A DNA stretch of 13,580 nt from a bacterium (GCA_022072055.1 JAJVIK010000024.1:1-13580), one strand, 5' to 3'; shown: positions 6,000-13,580, counted from the first letter of the stretch. Program-made: numbers and translations. The notes: a model not told the origin generated them from the sequence alone.

Positions 6000-6012
6000 G
6001 GATAGTCTATCC
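6000..6012. promoter_or_regulatory. Palindrome abutting the DUF4160 start (possible autoregulatory operator)
   Basis: GGATAGTCTATCC is a perfect 13-bp odd palindrome (6-bp arms around T6006). It lies between the Shine-Dalgarno GAGGGG (complement of 6012-6017) and the GTG at 5999 of the minus-strand module. It could be the site bound by the HTH of the second gene, or an RNA hairpin masking initiation. Both readings are inference. Confidence 0.4.
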
Positions 6013-6041
6013 CCTCAGCGGACTTTTGTGAATGGCGGTAT

Positions 6042-6155
6042 TTATGGAATGTTCCGGTCATCCCATACGAAGGTCCCCCAGAGAGCCGGAAGGTAGGCGA
6101 CCCAACACAAGAGCGCCAAACTCCCCCGTCGAGTCCACGCGCTATCCCGTTTCAC
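6042..6155 (-). pseudogene. 37-codon stub of a polytopic membrane protein gene
   Basis: GTG 6155 on the minus strand, with GAGGG five bases upstream, starts a 37-codon frame. It contains a hydrophobic segment, LALLCWVAYLPALWGTFVWDD, shown here as LALLCWVAYLPAL then WGTFVWDD, and ends at TAA 6044-6042. 'AYLPAL-GxFVWDD' is typical of the first membrane helix of TMTC/PMT-like TPR membrane proteins, which are many hundreds of residues long. The frame begins directly after the terminator of the second prepilin gene, as a real gene would. It appears that the start survived while the rest was replaced, perhaps when the DUF4160 module arrived. A short functional peptide cannot be excluded. Confidence 0.45.
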
Positions 6156-6169
6156 CCGCGCCCTCAATG

Positions 6170-6205
6170 AAAAACCCCCGGGAGAGGTTCTCCCCCGGGG
6201 GGTTT
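6170..6205 (-). terminator. Intrinsic terminator of the second prepilin gene
   Basis: On the minus strand, AAACCCCCCGGGGGAGA pairs with TCTCCCGGGGGTTT across a short loop (a small bulge is needed), and the hairpin is followed by TTTTT (complement of 6170-6174). It lies 29 bases past the prepilin stop codon at 6235. The long G/C stem with a T run is a clear factor-independent terminator. Confidence 0.8.
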
Positions 6206-6234
6206 GATTCCAGGCACTCCAGGACCTATCCTTT

Positions 6235-6990
6235 TTAGTAGGTCCGCTGAATGCCACCGTACTCTTTGCTTGCTACTTCACACGGCCCCGCTGTGGGAAG
6301 TTTGTGGTTCCAATCCCCCGCTATGTACCACAGTTCTCCTCGGCTCCATGTACCATTGGTGGGGCTATAGGGCAGTCCGTCTGGGCAGCCATCCCCATTG
6401 ATGTCGGGTCCATTGCCTCTTACCCATTCCCCCGCCGTCTTGTCAGGTCCGGAAACAAAGTAAGCCGAATAGATGATTCCACGTGGATTATCGCCTCCGC
6501 CAGGACTGATGTAGCGGGAATCCATCCCCACGGGAACTGAGCTGTCCGACCAGGGGTCCACCGTAGACTCCGCATCGATGAACTTGATCGGAGACGTGAG
6601 TGGGCAGTGCAGGCCGGGGGAATAGAATGTTTGCTGGAATCCAGTATCCGGAAACTTGATGCCGCCGTTCGATCTAATGATGGGCGGGTTGATCGGGCAT
6701 GGGACCAGCAAACTGGGACTGTTGTGATTCCTGGTCGTACGCGCCACTTGGAAGGGGTCGTTGTAATCAGCGTACAGATAACCATACTGGGTGAGATAAG
6801 CGTTAACCCCCGTCTCCATCGTTCGGAGGTGCGCCTTCCCGCGGGCCACGCGCCCGCGTTCCTGCGCCTCCAGGAAGTTCGGCAAGGCAATCGCGATGAG
6901 GATGAGAATGATGGCGATGACAATCAGCAACTCGATCAGGGTGAAACCTTTCCCCCGCTTGAAAAGCGAAGTTTTGAATGAAGCTGACAT
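6235..6990 (-). CDS. Prepilin-like protein (type II pseudopilin family)
   Basis: This 251-residue protein has a canonical prepilin signal: basic leader, KRGKG then FTLIELL with cleavage after Gly15 and Glu20 at mature position 5, and a hydrophobic helix to about residue 38 (IALPNFLEAQ). The C-terminal domain carries DPW (145-147), YFVSGPDKTAGEW and ELWYIAGDW motifs, the style of pseudopilin-like proteins common in Planctomycetes and similar phyla. DINGDGCPD (196-204) resembles a calcium loop. Four cysteines in the mature part could form disulfides. ATG 6990 is chosen because AAGGAGGAGG lies just upstream. The frame is open further upstream to 7275, but that part translates repeat DNA. It has its own TTGACA promoter and terminator, so it is a monocistronic orphan. 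Its partner secretion or pilus machine is not in the window. Confidence 0.88.
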   Translation of the reverse strand: MSASFKTSLFKRGKGFTLIELLIVIAIILILIAIALPNFLEAQERGRVARGKAHLRTMETGVNAYLTQYGYLYADYNDPFQVARTTRNHNSPSLLVPCPINPPIIRSNGGIKFPDTGFQQTFYSPGLHCPLTSPIKFIDAESTVDPWSDSSVPVGMDSRYISPGGGDNPRGIIYSAYFVSGPDKTAGEWVRGNGPDINGDGCPDGLPYSPTNGTWSRGELWYIAGDWNHKLPTAGPCEVASKEYGGIQRTY

Positions 6991-7054
6991 CGGACCTCCT
7001 CCTTTGGATGATAAAGCCCTGGGCCCTTTGGCCCGTGATCCGTCGTAACACGTC

Positions 7055-7083
7055 AAAGTACCCCCCGTCCGGGCCGTTGTCAA
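7055..7083 (-). promoter_or_regulatory. Sigma-70-like promoter of the second prepilin gene
   Basis: On the minus strand a perfect TTGACA (complement of 7078-7083) is 17 bp from TACTTT (complement of 7055-7060). The resulting leader of about 55-60 bases contains GGGCCAAAGGGCCC (7021-7034), a short hairpin, before the Shine-Dalgarno. Confidence 0.6.
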
Positions 7084-7141
7084 TCGAGAAATGGGGTCCA
7101 CAGCGAATTCTTTAGGGGACCGGAGCGGCGCTGAAAACCAA

Positions 7142-7280
7142 CCCTCCCCCGGCCCCTCCCGCGAGCAGGAGGGGAGCATGCCGCACTCCTCCCCCGCTCG
7201 AGGGGGAGGTTGGGTGGGGGTAAGGTTGACAACTGCGCCCTCCCCCGGCCCCTCCCGCGCGCAGGAGGGGAGCATGCCGC
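7142..7280. repeat. Compound REP-like repeat: two 43-bp copies flanking a palindrome
   Basis: Two direct copies of a 43-bp sequence, 7142-7184 and 7238-7280, differ at one base (A7164 against C7260). Each contains an internal inverted repeat, CCCCTCC with GGAGGGG. Between them sits a palindrome, CCTCCCCC (7188-7195) with GGGGGAGG (7202-7209), followed by TTGGGTGGGGGT. The whole lies in the divergent gap between the prepilin and foldase genes. Open frames reading through it encode repetitive 'SCSREGPGEG' peptides and are not genes. A related palindrome is inside the methyltransferase gene. Confidence 0.8.
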
Positions 7281-7361
7281 CCCTTGGGGTTCCCTTTTCT
7301 CGCGGAATTTCGTTAACTTACCCCCTTTGTCACCCAGCTTTTCTGAAGGAGCCCTCATTCG

Positions 7362-10298
7362 ATGCTCATCTGGATGCGCGAACGCAAGCGCCAGCTGGTC
7401 AAATGGTTTGTCTGGCCGCTCATTTTTGTCTTCATCGCGCTCTACGGTTCGGCGCAAATCCAGAACCAGATCGCCATAGACAAACTCACCGTGCTCAAGG
7501 TCAACGGGGCCCGGATTCCCCAGCGCGACTTCCAGGCCGCGGTCGAGGAAATGGGCCGCCGCCTCCAGGACAGCGTGATCCGCCCGGAGAAATCCCAGTC
7601 CCGCCTGGCCTTGGAGCAACTCATCCAGAACGAACTGGCTCGGCAGCTCGCGGAGGACCTGCGCCTGCGCACCGATGACAGCAAACTCCGCCAGAGCCTG
7701 AACTACTACCTCACCGGGGGACGAGGCGGCCCGATCAACGAACAGGGGCTGATCCGCTTTGTCCGCGAGCAGGGCTTCGAGACCCTCGACCTCTTCCGCG
7801 AGCACATGCGCGGCCAGATGAACGTGGGCCTGGCGATGGACTATGTCGCCTCCACCGCCGCCCCCTCCGAAAAAGACCTCCAACGCGCGATGCAGCGCCA
7901 GCGCGAGACCCGCGTGGTCGAGGCGCTCCTCTTCGAGCTTGAGCCGCACCGCGAGCAGGTCCGCGCCGCCACCGAGGAAGTCCAAGCCTATTTCCAGAAG
8001 AATATCGAGCGCTACCGCTTCCCCAAGCGGATGAAGATCGACTATGTGGAGGACAAGCCCGAGGACTATGTCCAGTCCGCCACCTTCACCGAGGAAAACC
8101 TGACCCGCTGGTTCAACTCCAACAAGGAGAAATTCCTGGTGCCGGTGGAGCGGGATGTGGCCGCGCTGGCCTTTTCGGCCAAGGACTTCCGCGAGCGCGT
8201 GACCCTTACTGAGGAGGAAGTCCGCACCGCCTTCGATTCGGAACAGTCCGGTTTCATGCACCCGGAGAAATACCGGATCCGCTTCATCGCGGCCTCGGTG
8301 GAGCCGCCGGATGCCTCCATCGAGGCGGAGATCGCCAAGAACCCCGCCGATTTTGTGGCCAAACAGGAGGCGGTGGGGGCGCGCCATATCCTGCTTCGGA
8401 TACCCCCGGACGCCACCCCAAGAGACACGGAGGAGATTCGCGGGAAGCTGGAGGCGATCCGCGCGCGGATCCGCACCGAAGCGGACTTCATCCGCGAGGC
8501 CGCGGAGAACTCGGATGATGTTTCCAACAAGTTTGAGGGTGGCGACCTGGGTTACTTCGACAAGACCCGGATGGTGCCCGAGTTCGCCGATGTGGCTTTT
8601 TCCATCTCCGAGGCCACCGTGTCCGCGCCGGTCAAGACCGCCTTGGGATACCACTTGATTTGGGTCTACAACAAACGTCCCGCCGGGGAGCGCCTTTCGC
8701 TCGACGAGGCCCGGATTGTCCTCACCGGGAAGATCGATGAGGCCCCGCTCAAGGAGGCCGCCCGGATGAAGCTGGAGAGCATCCGGACCGCCCTGGCCGG
8801 GAAACCCCTCTCCGCCGCCACCGCGGTGACCGAGGCGCCGGTGTACGAGTCGGACCTCTTCGCGCGCGGAGACACTCCGCACCCGGAAGCCGCGCGGGAT
8901 CGCTATGCCTTCGCCCCGGCCTGCGCCAAGATGACAGTCGGCGCGACCCCCGAAATTGTCGAGGCCTTCTACCGGTTCTACCTGGTCGAACTGATCGAGA
9001 AACAAGAGCCACGCCCCAAGACCTTCGAGGAGGCGCGCCCGGATGTGGAGCGGACCCTGCGGAACCGCAAGGCCCTCGAGCTCGCGCGCACCCAGGCCCG
9101 CAACGCCGCCGCGCTGGTCCGCTCGGGGAGCCTCGAATTCTCCGCCATCCCCAAGGCCTATGGCATCCCGGAGCCGGTGACCCACACCGACCTGCGCGAG
9201 CCTTCCACCCAGATGCCGCAGCTTCCCAAGAACCAGTCCGTCCCGCGCGAGATCCTGAACGCGGCCTTCACGCTGAAGGAGGGGCAACTGGAGGGCCCGA
9301 TCGAGAGCATGGATGGGTCCTACCTGGCGCGCTTGATCCGCGAGGAGCCGGAACACCTGCCGGAGCTTTCCGAGGTGGAGGAGATCGCGCGCGAGGAGTA
9401 CCGCCGCGTGGTCGCGGCCAACCAAGCCGAGGACCGGGTCTGGAATGTCTGGACCAGTCTGGACGCCCACAAGCAGAGCCTGCGCGCCGCCGGGGAGGCC
9501 CTTGGCGTTCCGGTCAAGACTTCCGAGTATTTCGAGCCGGGCGAGCTGGTCCCCGGCTTCCCCGAAAACTCGGTGATTCACTACGCCGCGGCGGGCCTGC
9601 GCGTGGTCGGCGCGACCTCCCCATCGGTCCTGGAGGATCCCCCCAAGAATCCCCAGAACCCGCAACCTGTCCGGGCCTATTATTTGGTCCAGGCGGCGGC
9701 CATCGAGGAGACCCGACTTCCGGAATTTTCGGAGGTGGCCGAGCAGGTCCGTCGCGATCTGGAGCTGGAGCGCGCCGCGCCGATCGTGCAAGCCAGCGCT
9801 GAGGTCGCCCTTCAGCAGCTTTCGGCGGTGATCGCCGCGGCCACTCAGCCGGTCTCGGCCTCGAAGAGCATCGAACTCGCCCCCTTCGCCAGGGAGCACG
9901 GCTACCGCTTCATCGGCCCGCTCAATGTCCGTCTCGATCCCCAAGTGGCGATGCTGCCCGGAACCAACTCCGGGGCCTCCTTCGCCATGACCGCCTATCA
10001 GCTGCCGCTTGGCGGGGTGAGCAAGGTGGTTCCCATTTGGGAGCTGGCGAGCCAGGGAGAGCAGGTCTCCCAGCGGACTTTGGGCTATGCCATTTTGCAG
10101 GTGGTGGACACCAAGAAAACCACCAGCGGAGTCTTCAGTCGCTCACAAGCCTTCAATGTGCTGCGCGACAGCATCGGGGATGCGGTCCAGGCCGACTGGG
10201 CGCAACGCGGTAGAAAGCACGCCCGCCTCAAGATCAACGCCGATCTGGTGGGGGAAGAGGATGCCCTGGAATTGACAAAAGAACAGGACAAATCCTAA
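7362..10298 (+). CDS. Membrane-anchored PpiD/SurA-like peptidyl-prolyl isomerase foldase
   Basis: This 978-residue protein is built like PpiD: a short basic N-terminus, one membrane helix (about 14-30, VKWFVWPLIFVFIALYG), then a long exported part. Residues ~40-170 are SurA-N/chaperone-like helices. A parvulin (PpiC) rotamase domain spans about 338-440, with GARHILLRI, FEGGDLGYFDKTRMVPEFAD and TALGYHLIWVYNKRP all present. The remaining ~540 residues appear to hold degenerate parvulin-like segments (for example FTLKEGQLEGPIESMDGSYL and LGYAILQVVD) without a complete second active domain. E. coli PpiD is ~620 residues, so this one is much longer. AAGGAG (7346-7351) lies ten bases before ATG 7362; ATG 7374 is a less well placed alternative. 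It likely folds exported proteins at the outer face of the inner membrane, and two secreted-protein genes follow. Confidence 0.88.
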   Translation: MLIWMRERKRQLVKWFVWPLIFVFIALYGSAQIQNQIAIDKLTVLKVNGARIPQRDFQAAVEEMGRRLQDSVIRPEKSQSRLALEQLIQNELARQLAEDLRLRTDDSKLRQSLNYYLTGGRGGPINEQGLIRFVREQGFETLDLFREHMRGQMNVGLAMDYVASTAAPSEKDLQRAMQRQRETRVVEALLFELEPHREQVRAATEEVQAYFQKNIERYRFPKRMKIDYVEDKPEDYVQSATFTEENLTRWFNSNKEKFLVPVERDVAALAFSAKDFRERVTLTEEEVRTAFDSEQSGFMHPEKYRIRFIAASVEPPDASIEAEIAKNPADFVAKQEAVGARHILLRIPPDATPRDTEEIRGKLEAIRARIRTEADFIREAAENSDDVSNKFEGGDLGYFDKTRMVPEFADVAFSISEATVSAPVKTALGYHLIWVYNKRPAGERLSLDEARIVLTGKIDEAPLKEAARMKLESIRTALAGKPLSAATAVTEAPVYESDLFARGDTPHPEAARDRYAFAPACAKMTVGATPEIVEAFYRFYLVELIEKQEPRPKTFEEARPDVERTLRNRKALELARTQARNAAALVRSGSLEFSAIPKAYGIPEPVTHTDLREPSTQMPQLPKNQSVPREILNAAFTLKEGQLEGPIESMDGSYLARLIREEPEHLPELSEVEEIAREEYRRVVAANQAEDRVWNVWTSLDAHKQSLRAAGEALGVPVKTSEYFEPGELVPGFPENSVIHYAAAGLRVVGATSPSVLEDPPKNPQNPQPVRAYYLVQAAAIEETRLPEFSEVAEQVRRDLELERAAPIVQASAEVALQQLSAVIAAATQPVSASKSIELAPFAREHGYRFIGPLNVRLDPQVAMLPGTNSGASFAMTAYQLPLGGVSKVVPIWELASQGEQVSQRTLGYAILQVVDTKKTTSGVFSRSQAFNVLRDSIGDAVQADWAQRGRKHARLKINADLVGEEDALELTKEQDKS

Positions 10299-10336
10299 CC
10301 TTTCTCGACGGTTGCAGGAGGAATTCCAACCGGTTT

Positions 10337-10354
10337 GGCGGCCGGCTCGCCGCC
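10337..10354 (+). other. Short G/C hairpin after the foldase gene
   Basis: GGCGGC and GCCGCC form a 6-bp stem around CGGCTC, 39 bases after the foldase stop. No T run follows, so it is at best a weak or factor-dependent terminator, or an RNA stabiliser in a read-through transcript. Confidence 0.3.
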
Positions 10355-10408
10355 ACTTTGAGCCGCTCCGGGTTATCTGCTTGGATCGCATGAAAGGGGG
10401 AGCGCGCC

Positions 10409-11752
10409 GTGGCTCCAGGGGGCATTTCCTACACAGTCGTACGTTTTTTCCCATACGTCTTCCTGGTGATTCCCGCCCTGGGGGAGATTTCCGCGCAACC
10501 GCCCGGCCATCCGATCCCAACCGAAGCGAGCGCGGTCTTCGAGTCCAACACCCTGGAGATCTTCAGCACCTTGGCCACGGCGGAACTGGATGGCGATCCG
10601 GGAGTCGAGCTGGTCTTCGGTTCGGACCGCACCGGGGATGACGACAACGGAGTCGGAATCTTCGCCATCAACTTGGATGGCGCCCCGGTCGCGGGTCAAT
10701 GGCCGGTCATCTTGAACGCCGATGTCCGAAGCAGCCCGGCGGTCGCCGACCTGGATGGAGATGGACTCGATGAGGTGGTGATCGGGACCTATGGGGTTCC
10801 GAAGACAATCCTGATTCTCGATCACACCGGGGCGCAGCTTGCCTCGGCGCAGACTCAGTTCGATGTGTTTTCCTCAGCGGCCATTGGCGACTTGGATGGG
10901 GACCGGACCCTGGAGATTGTGATCGGAACCTCGGATGGCAAGCTGGTGGCCCTCAAGGCGGATGGCGCGCCCTTCGCCAACGCCTGGCCGGTGACCCCGC
11001 CCCGTCGCCAGCCGCCCTTGTTCGCCCGCAACGATATCGACTCCTCTCCCGCGCTCGGCGACCTGGATGGGGATGGGGACCTCGAAGTTGCCGCGCTCAG
11101 CGACGAGGGGGTTCTGTATGTCTACACCAAGGAAGGCCAGCCGCTGCCGGGTTTCCCCTTCATCGCCCCCGCCGGGACCTTCCCACCCGGAATGACCGCC
11201 GCCGCCAACTCGGCTTCGCCGTTGATTGTGGACCTGGACGGAGACCACCATCCGGATGTGCTTGCGGCGATGTCCAACGGCCGAATCTATGGTTTTCATG
11301 GGGATGGGACTCCGGTCAACGGGTTCCCGCTGGCTCTTCCTCCGGGGGCGGCCCCGGATCAACCCGGGCGCGCGGGCGACGACATTCTTTCCACACCCGC
11401 CGTGGGGGATGTGGATGGGGATGGCCTGCTGGAACTTGTGGTGGCCTTCTTCGATGGTCCTCACGGGAGCTCCCGGCTGTTTGTCTACGATTTGAACTCC
11501 CCCGCAAACGCCGATTCCATGCAGTGGCACACCTTTCACGCGAACGAGCTGCGCCGGGGGCTCTCTCCCGGCATGGCCGATGGCGATGTAAACCGCGATG
11601 GGGTGGTCAATGGCTTGGATTTCCTCGGAGTCCTGGAGACCTGGCAACGCTTCCCCACCATGCCGGGCTATAATCCAAAATTGGATCTGAACAGAAATCG
11701 CTCGATTGACACGGGCGATCCGCCGAAACTGGTCGAGGAGTTTGTCGACTGA
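10409..11752 (+). CDS. Secreted FG-GAP/VCBS beta-propeller protein with C-terminal dockerin-like domain
   Basis: This 447-residue protein starts at GTG 10409, seven bases after AGGGGGAG. A signal peptide (about 1-29, VVRFFPYVFLVIPALGEISA) directs export. Six FG-GAP/VCBS-like repeats with calcium-binding D-x-D-G-D cores are seen near residues 58, 112, 159, 216, 273 and 331 (for example SPAVADLDGDGLDEVVIG), enough for a beta-propeller. Residues 391-447 are dockerin-like: DVNRDGVVNGLDFLGVLETW and a second loop DLNRNRSID. Dockerins bind cohesins, but outside cellulosomes such modules occur in many secreted proteins of uncultured bacteria. No catalytic domain is evident. A surface adhesion, scaffold or binding role is likely. 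It lies 110 bases after the foldase gene on the same strand and may be co-transcribed. Confidence 0.85.
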   Translation: MAPGGISYTVVRFFPYVFLVIPALGEISAQPPGHPIPTEASAVFESNTLEIFSTLATAELDGDPGVELVFGSDRTGDDDNGVGIFAINLDGAPVAGQWPVILNADVRSSPAVADLDGDGLDEVVIGTYGVPKTILILDHTGAQLASAQTQFDVFSSAAIGDLDGDRTLEIVIGTSDGKLVALKADGAPFANAWPVTPPRRQPPLFARNDIDSSPALGDLDGDGDLEVAALSDEGVLYVYTKEGQPLPGFPFIAPAGTFPPGMTAAANSASPLIVDLDGDHHPDVLAAMSNGRIYGFHGDGTPVNGFPLALPPGAAPDQPGRAGDDILSTPAVGDVDGDGLLELVVAFFDGPHGSSRLFVYDLNSPANADSMQWHTFHANELRRGLSPGMADGDVNRDGVVNGLDFLGVLETWQRFPTMPGYNPKLDLNRNRSIDTGDPPKLVEEFVD

Positions 11753-11805
11753 CTGGAGTCACCCCGAGATCGCCCCTCCGAAAACCGCCTCCGAAAAACC
11801 GGCAA

Positions 11806-11835
11806 TTGACAAGCCCGATCGGTTGAAACTAACCT
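11806..11835 (+). promoter_or_regulatory. Sigma-70-like promoter of the P-domain protein gene
   Basis: A perfect TTGACA (11806-11811) is separated by 18 bp from TAACCT (11830-11835). Initiation would fall about 25 bases before the TTG start at 11867, leaving room for the Shine-Dalgarno CGGAGG (11854-11859). The -10 box is a moderate match. Confidence 0.45.
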
Positions 11836-11866
11836 GATTGGCCGTATCCGAAACGGAGGCTGCCCA

Positions 11867-13580
11867 TTGCGTTCTTGCTGGAGACCCTTCCGGAGCGCCC
11901 AACCGGCGCTCGCGCTTGCGCTGCTGCTCTTCAGCGGCGGGTCTCCCGTTGGGGCCCAGACCGATGTCTGGGAGCCCAACAACCTCCCTGAACAAGCCAG
12001 CCTGCTGCTCCCCCCGCTGGGGTTCCCCAATTATGACCCGATGGCCGATCAGGCGGTCCTTTCCTCTTTCTTTGATTCTGACTGGTACCGTTTGATTGAG
12101 GACCCGACCCGTGGAATCTGGTTTTCCGCCTGGGTAAAACCCATCGGAGGGGATTCGCCGGACAGCTTCCTGACCCTCTTCGCGGGGGGTCCGCAGTCTC
12201 CCGTTGCCGCCAATGATGACATCGACCCGTTCCTCATCATTCAGTCCGGAATCGCCGGGGCAACCATCCCCGCGGACGCTTCCCCCCTGCTGCAAGTCTC
12301 GATTGGGGGGGTCGGCAGGAAGGGGAAGGGATCTCCCGACAAAGTGGATGTCACCGGCCAATATCAGCTCATCACCCTCAAATCCCCCAATGTCCCCATG
12401 CACAACCGGTTGGAGATGGAGCCGAACGACATCCCGCGTGACGCCCAGACACTGGTCATCGGGGATAATGTCTGCGGAATCATCCAGAACGCAAGCGATG
12501 TGGACTGGTATCTGCTCGACACCCAGTCCGATCCCGCCACCTTCGATCTGAATGTCGCGCTCAAGAACCTGACCCCCGAGGAGGATTTCAGGGTCCAGGT
12601 GTTCTCCGGCTCGGGCGCCGGGGAGTTCCTCGGTTTCGCCCAAGAGGGGTCCGGCGGAATGGACGACTTCCTCAATATCGGGGCCGGTTCGCACCCCGAT
12701 CCGCTGATCCTCATCAAGGTCACTTGTCTCACCGCCATGGGGGGAAAATACCAGCTCTTTGTCGGGCGCGGGGCCTTCGCCCTCCCGCCGCCGATCGACA
12801 TGAATCGGCCGTGCGTGTTCCCCGACATCACCATCCCGGACGCCAGCGGCAGCCTGGTCGGATGCATTACCAGCGTCCTCAATTTGCCGTTCAGCGCCGG
12901 CATCGCCGATCTCAATGTGTTCGTGAACATCCAGCACTACCAACCGGGAGACCTGGAGATCACCCTCAAGCACGAGGAATCCGGAAGAGCCGCCGTGCTC
13001 CAGCGCCCCGGATGCAACTTGGGACTTGACCTGCGGGTCACCTTTGACGACGAGGGGGATCCCACGGCGATTTGTCCGTTCCCCGCGGACGCCTATGTCC
13101 TCCCGGCCTCGGCTCTTTCAGTTTTTGACGGAGACGACACGGCGGGCAAGTGGGTGCTCAGTGTTAAAGACCACTCCTACCCGATCCAGGGCGCGCTCCT
13201 TCAATGGTGCCTGGAGATCACCAAGCAGGAGCCCACCCCGACTCCAACCAGCACCTCCACGGAGACTCCCACATCGACAGAGACCGAAACCCCGACCTCC
13301 ACGGTCACCGAGACCCCCACCGACACGGTCACGGACACCCCGACAGTCACCCATACCCCGACGGCCACGGTGACTCATACGCCCACGATCACTGAAACGC
13401 CAACCGCCACGGTGACCGACACGCCAACCATTACCAACACCCCAACCGCCACGGTCACCGAAACCCCCACGATCACCGAAACGCCAACCGCCACGGTGAC
13501 CGAAACCCCCACGATCACCGACACACCCACCGCCACGGTGACCGAAACCCCCACGATCACCGAAACGCCAACCGCCACGG
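11867..13580 (+). CDS. Secreted PPC + proprotein-convertase P-domain protein with Thr/Pro repeat tail (3' end outside window)
   Basis: One uninterrupted frame of 571 codons runs from TTG 11867 to the right edge. The TTG is chosen because CGGAGG lies seven bases upstream and an ideal signal peptide follows: [11 protein letters not shown], then [18 protein letters not shown], with cleavage before QTD. No in-frame ATG or GTG precedes this signal. Residues ~31-180 begin [11 protein letters not shown] and DSDWYRL, a PPC-like domain. A second PPC domain (~186-310) has [11 protein letters not shown] and SDVDWYLLD. Residues ~316-454 are a P-domain ([27 protein letters not shown]-type strand, [13 protein letters not shown]). 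From residue 455 the chain is almost pure Thr/Pro/Glu/Val repeats. No protease domain is visible. P and PPC domains usually accompany secreted peptidases, so a catalytic or anchoring domain may lie beyond the edge. The tail is probably an extended, possibly glycosylated surface stalk. Confidence 0.85.
   Translation, partial: MRSCWRPFRSAQPALALALLLFSGGSPVGAQTDVWEPNNLPEQASLLLPPLGFPNYDPMADQAVLSSFFDSDWYRLIEDPTRGIWFSAWVKPIGGDSPDSFLTLFAGGPQSPVAANDDIDPFLIIQSGIAGATIPADASPLLQVSIGGVGRKGKGSPDKVDVTGQYQLITLKSPNVPMHNRLEMEPNDIPRDAQTLVIGDNVCGIIQNASDVDWYLLDTQSDPATFDLNVALKNLTPEEDFRVQVFSGSGAGEFLGFAQEGSGGMDDFLNIGAGSHPDPLILIKVTCLTAMGGKYQLFVGRGAFALPPPIDMNRPCVFPDITIPDASGSLVGCITSVLNLPFSAGIADLNVFVNIQHYQPGDLEITLKHEESGRAAVLQRPGCNLGLDLRVTFDDEGDPTAICPFPADAYVLPASALSVFDGDDTAGKWVLSVKDHSYPIQGALLQWCLEITKQEPTPTPTSTSTETPTSTETETPTSTVTETPTDTVTDTPTVTHTPTATVTHTPTITETPTATVTDTPTITNTPTATVTETPTITETPTATVTETPTITDTPTATVTETPTITETPTAT
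13361..13580 (+). repeat. Tandem 42-bp coding repeat (14-residue Thr/Pro units)
   Basis: Units start at 13361, 13403, 13445, 13487 and 13529, with a sixth cut by the window edge. Each encodes 14 residues of the form [14 protein letters not shown], with E replaced by H, D or N in some units. A less regular TETPTST region precedes them from 13229. The period is a multiple of three, so unit gain or loss would keep the frame. Confidence 0.9.

Noticed and set aside
7226-7260. TTGACA at 7226-7231 as promoter of the foldase gene
   Set aside because: No acceptable -10 box lies 16-19 bp downstream, which is G/C-rich repeat DNA. The foldase promoter was not located.
6991-7275. 95-codon N-terminal extension of the second prepilin
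   Set aside because: The extension translates the REP-like repeats. A strong Shine-Dalgarno and standard prepilin leader place the start at 6990.
7080-9944. 954-codon open frame on the minus strand opposite the foldase gene
   Set aside because: It is the GC-rich antisense shadow of a gene with clear PpiD domains, Shine-Dalgarno and membrane anchor. Its translation is low-complexity Gly/Leu/Asp/Arg with no recognisable domain.
13375-13578. Minus-strand frame encoding [15 protein letters not shown] repeats
   Set aside because: It is the antisense reading of the Thr/Pro repeat. Such hydrophobic repetitive translations are expected from it.
13361-13580. Possible CRISPR array because of regular spacing
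   Set aside because: The units are contiguous 42-bp coding repeats with no unique spacers, in frame with a secreted protein.

Overview
The window is about 13.6 kb of GC-rich bacterial DNA. The cell has an inner membrane facing a periplasm or exterior: there are two prepilin-like proteins, a membrane-anchored PpiD/SurA-type foldase, a secreted FG-GAP/dockerin protein and a secreted PPC plus P-domain protein with a long Thr/Pro repeat tail. This mix, with isolated type II pseudopilins and 'TETPT' tails, recalls uncultured lineages such as Sumerlaeota, Hydrogenedentota or the PVC/Planctomycetes group. That placement is an impression from style, not a demonstrated assignment. No rRNA, tRNA, CRISPR array, transposase or phage gene was seen.

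Layout. Positions 1-31 hold the first ten codons of a minus-strand gene, divergent from a GspG-like pseudopilin (197-1057), with a strong palindrome between them. Positions 1058-1852 are a toxin-antitoxin graveyard: a minus-strand antitoxin-like remnant with a frame problem at a G7 run, then a PIN-domain toxin gene with a large internal deletion, followed by its apparently intact small partner. A glycogen synthase gene, glgA (1957-3456), converges on a minus-strand TRM11-like methyltransferase gene (3479-4750). The methyltransferase coding sequence carries an in-frame G/C-rich palindrome of the same type as intergenic repeats found elsewhere in the window, plus a 33-bp tandem repeat. Upstream of it lies a two-gene DUF4160 / DUF2442-HTH module (minus, 4816-5999) with a 4-bp GTGA overlap and a palindrome abutting its start. 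A 37-codon stub of a membrane protein gene and a strong terminator (6170-6205) separate this module from a second prepilin gene (6235-6990, minus).

The 6991-7361 intergenic region holds the second prepilin's promoter and a compound REP-like repeat. It is followed on the plus strand by a 978-residue PpiD/SurA-like foldase, an FG-GAP plus dockerin protein (GTG start), and the PPC/P-domain/Thr-Pro repeat protein (TTG start), which runs off the right end. The right half therefore reads as an export and surface neighbourhood: a foldase followed by two secreted multidomain proteins. Three genes have consensus-like promoters with a perfect TTGACA box.

I do not see a clear new multi-gene system. The most unusual items are the DUF2442-HTH protein with an unexplained extra N-terminal domain, the repeat element domesticated inside the methyltransferase gene together with that enzyme's altered catalytic motif, and the decayed toxin-antitoxin cluster.
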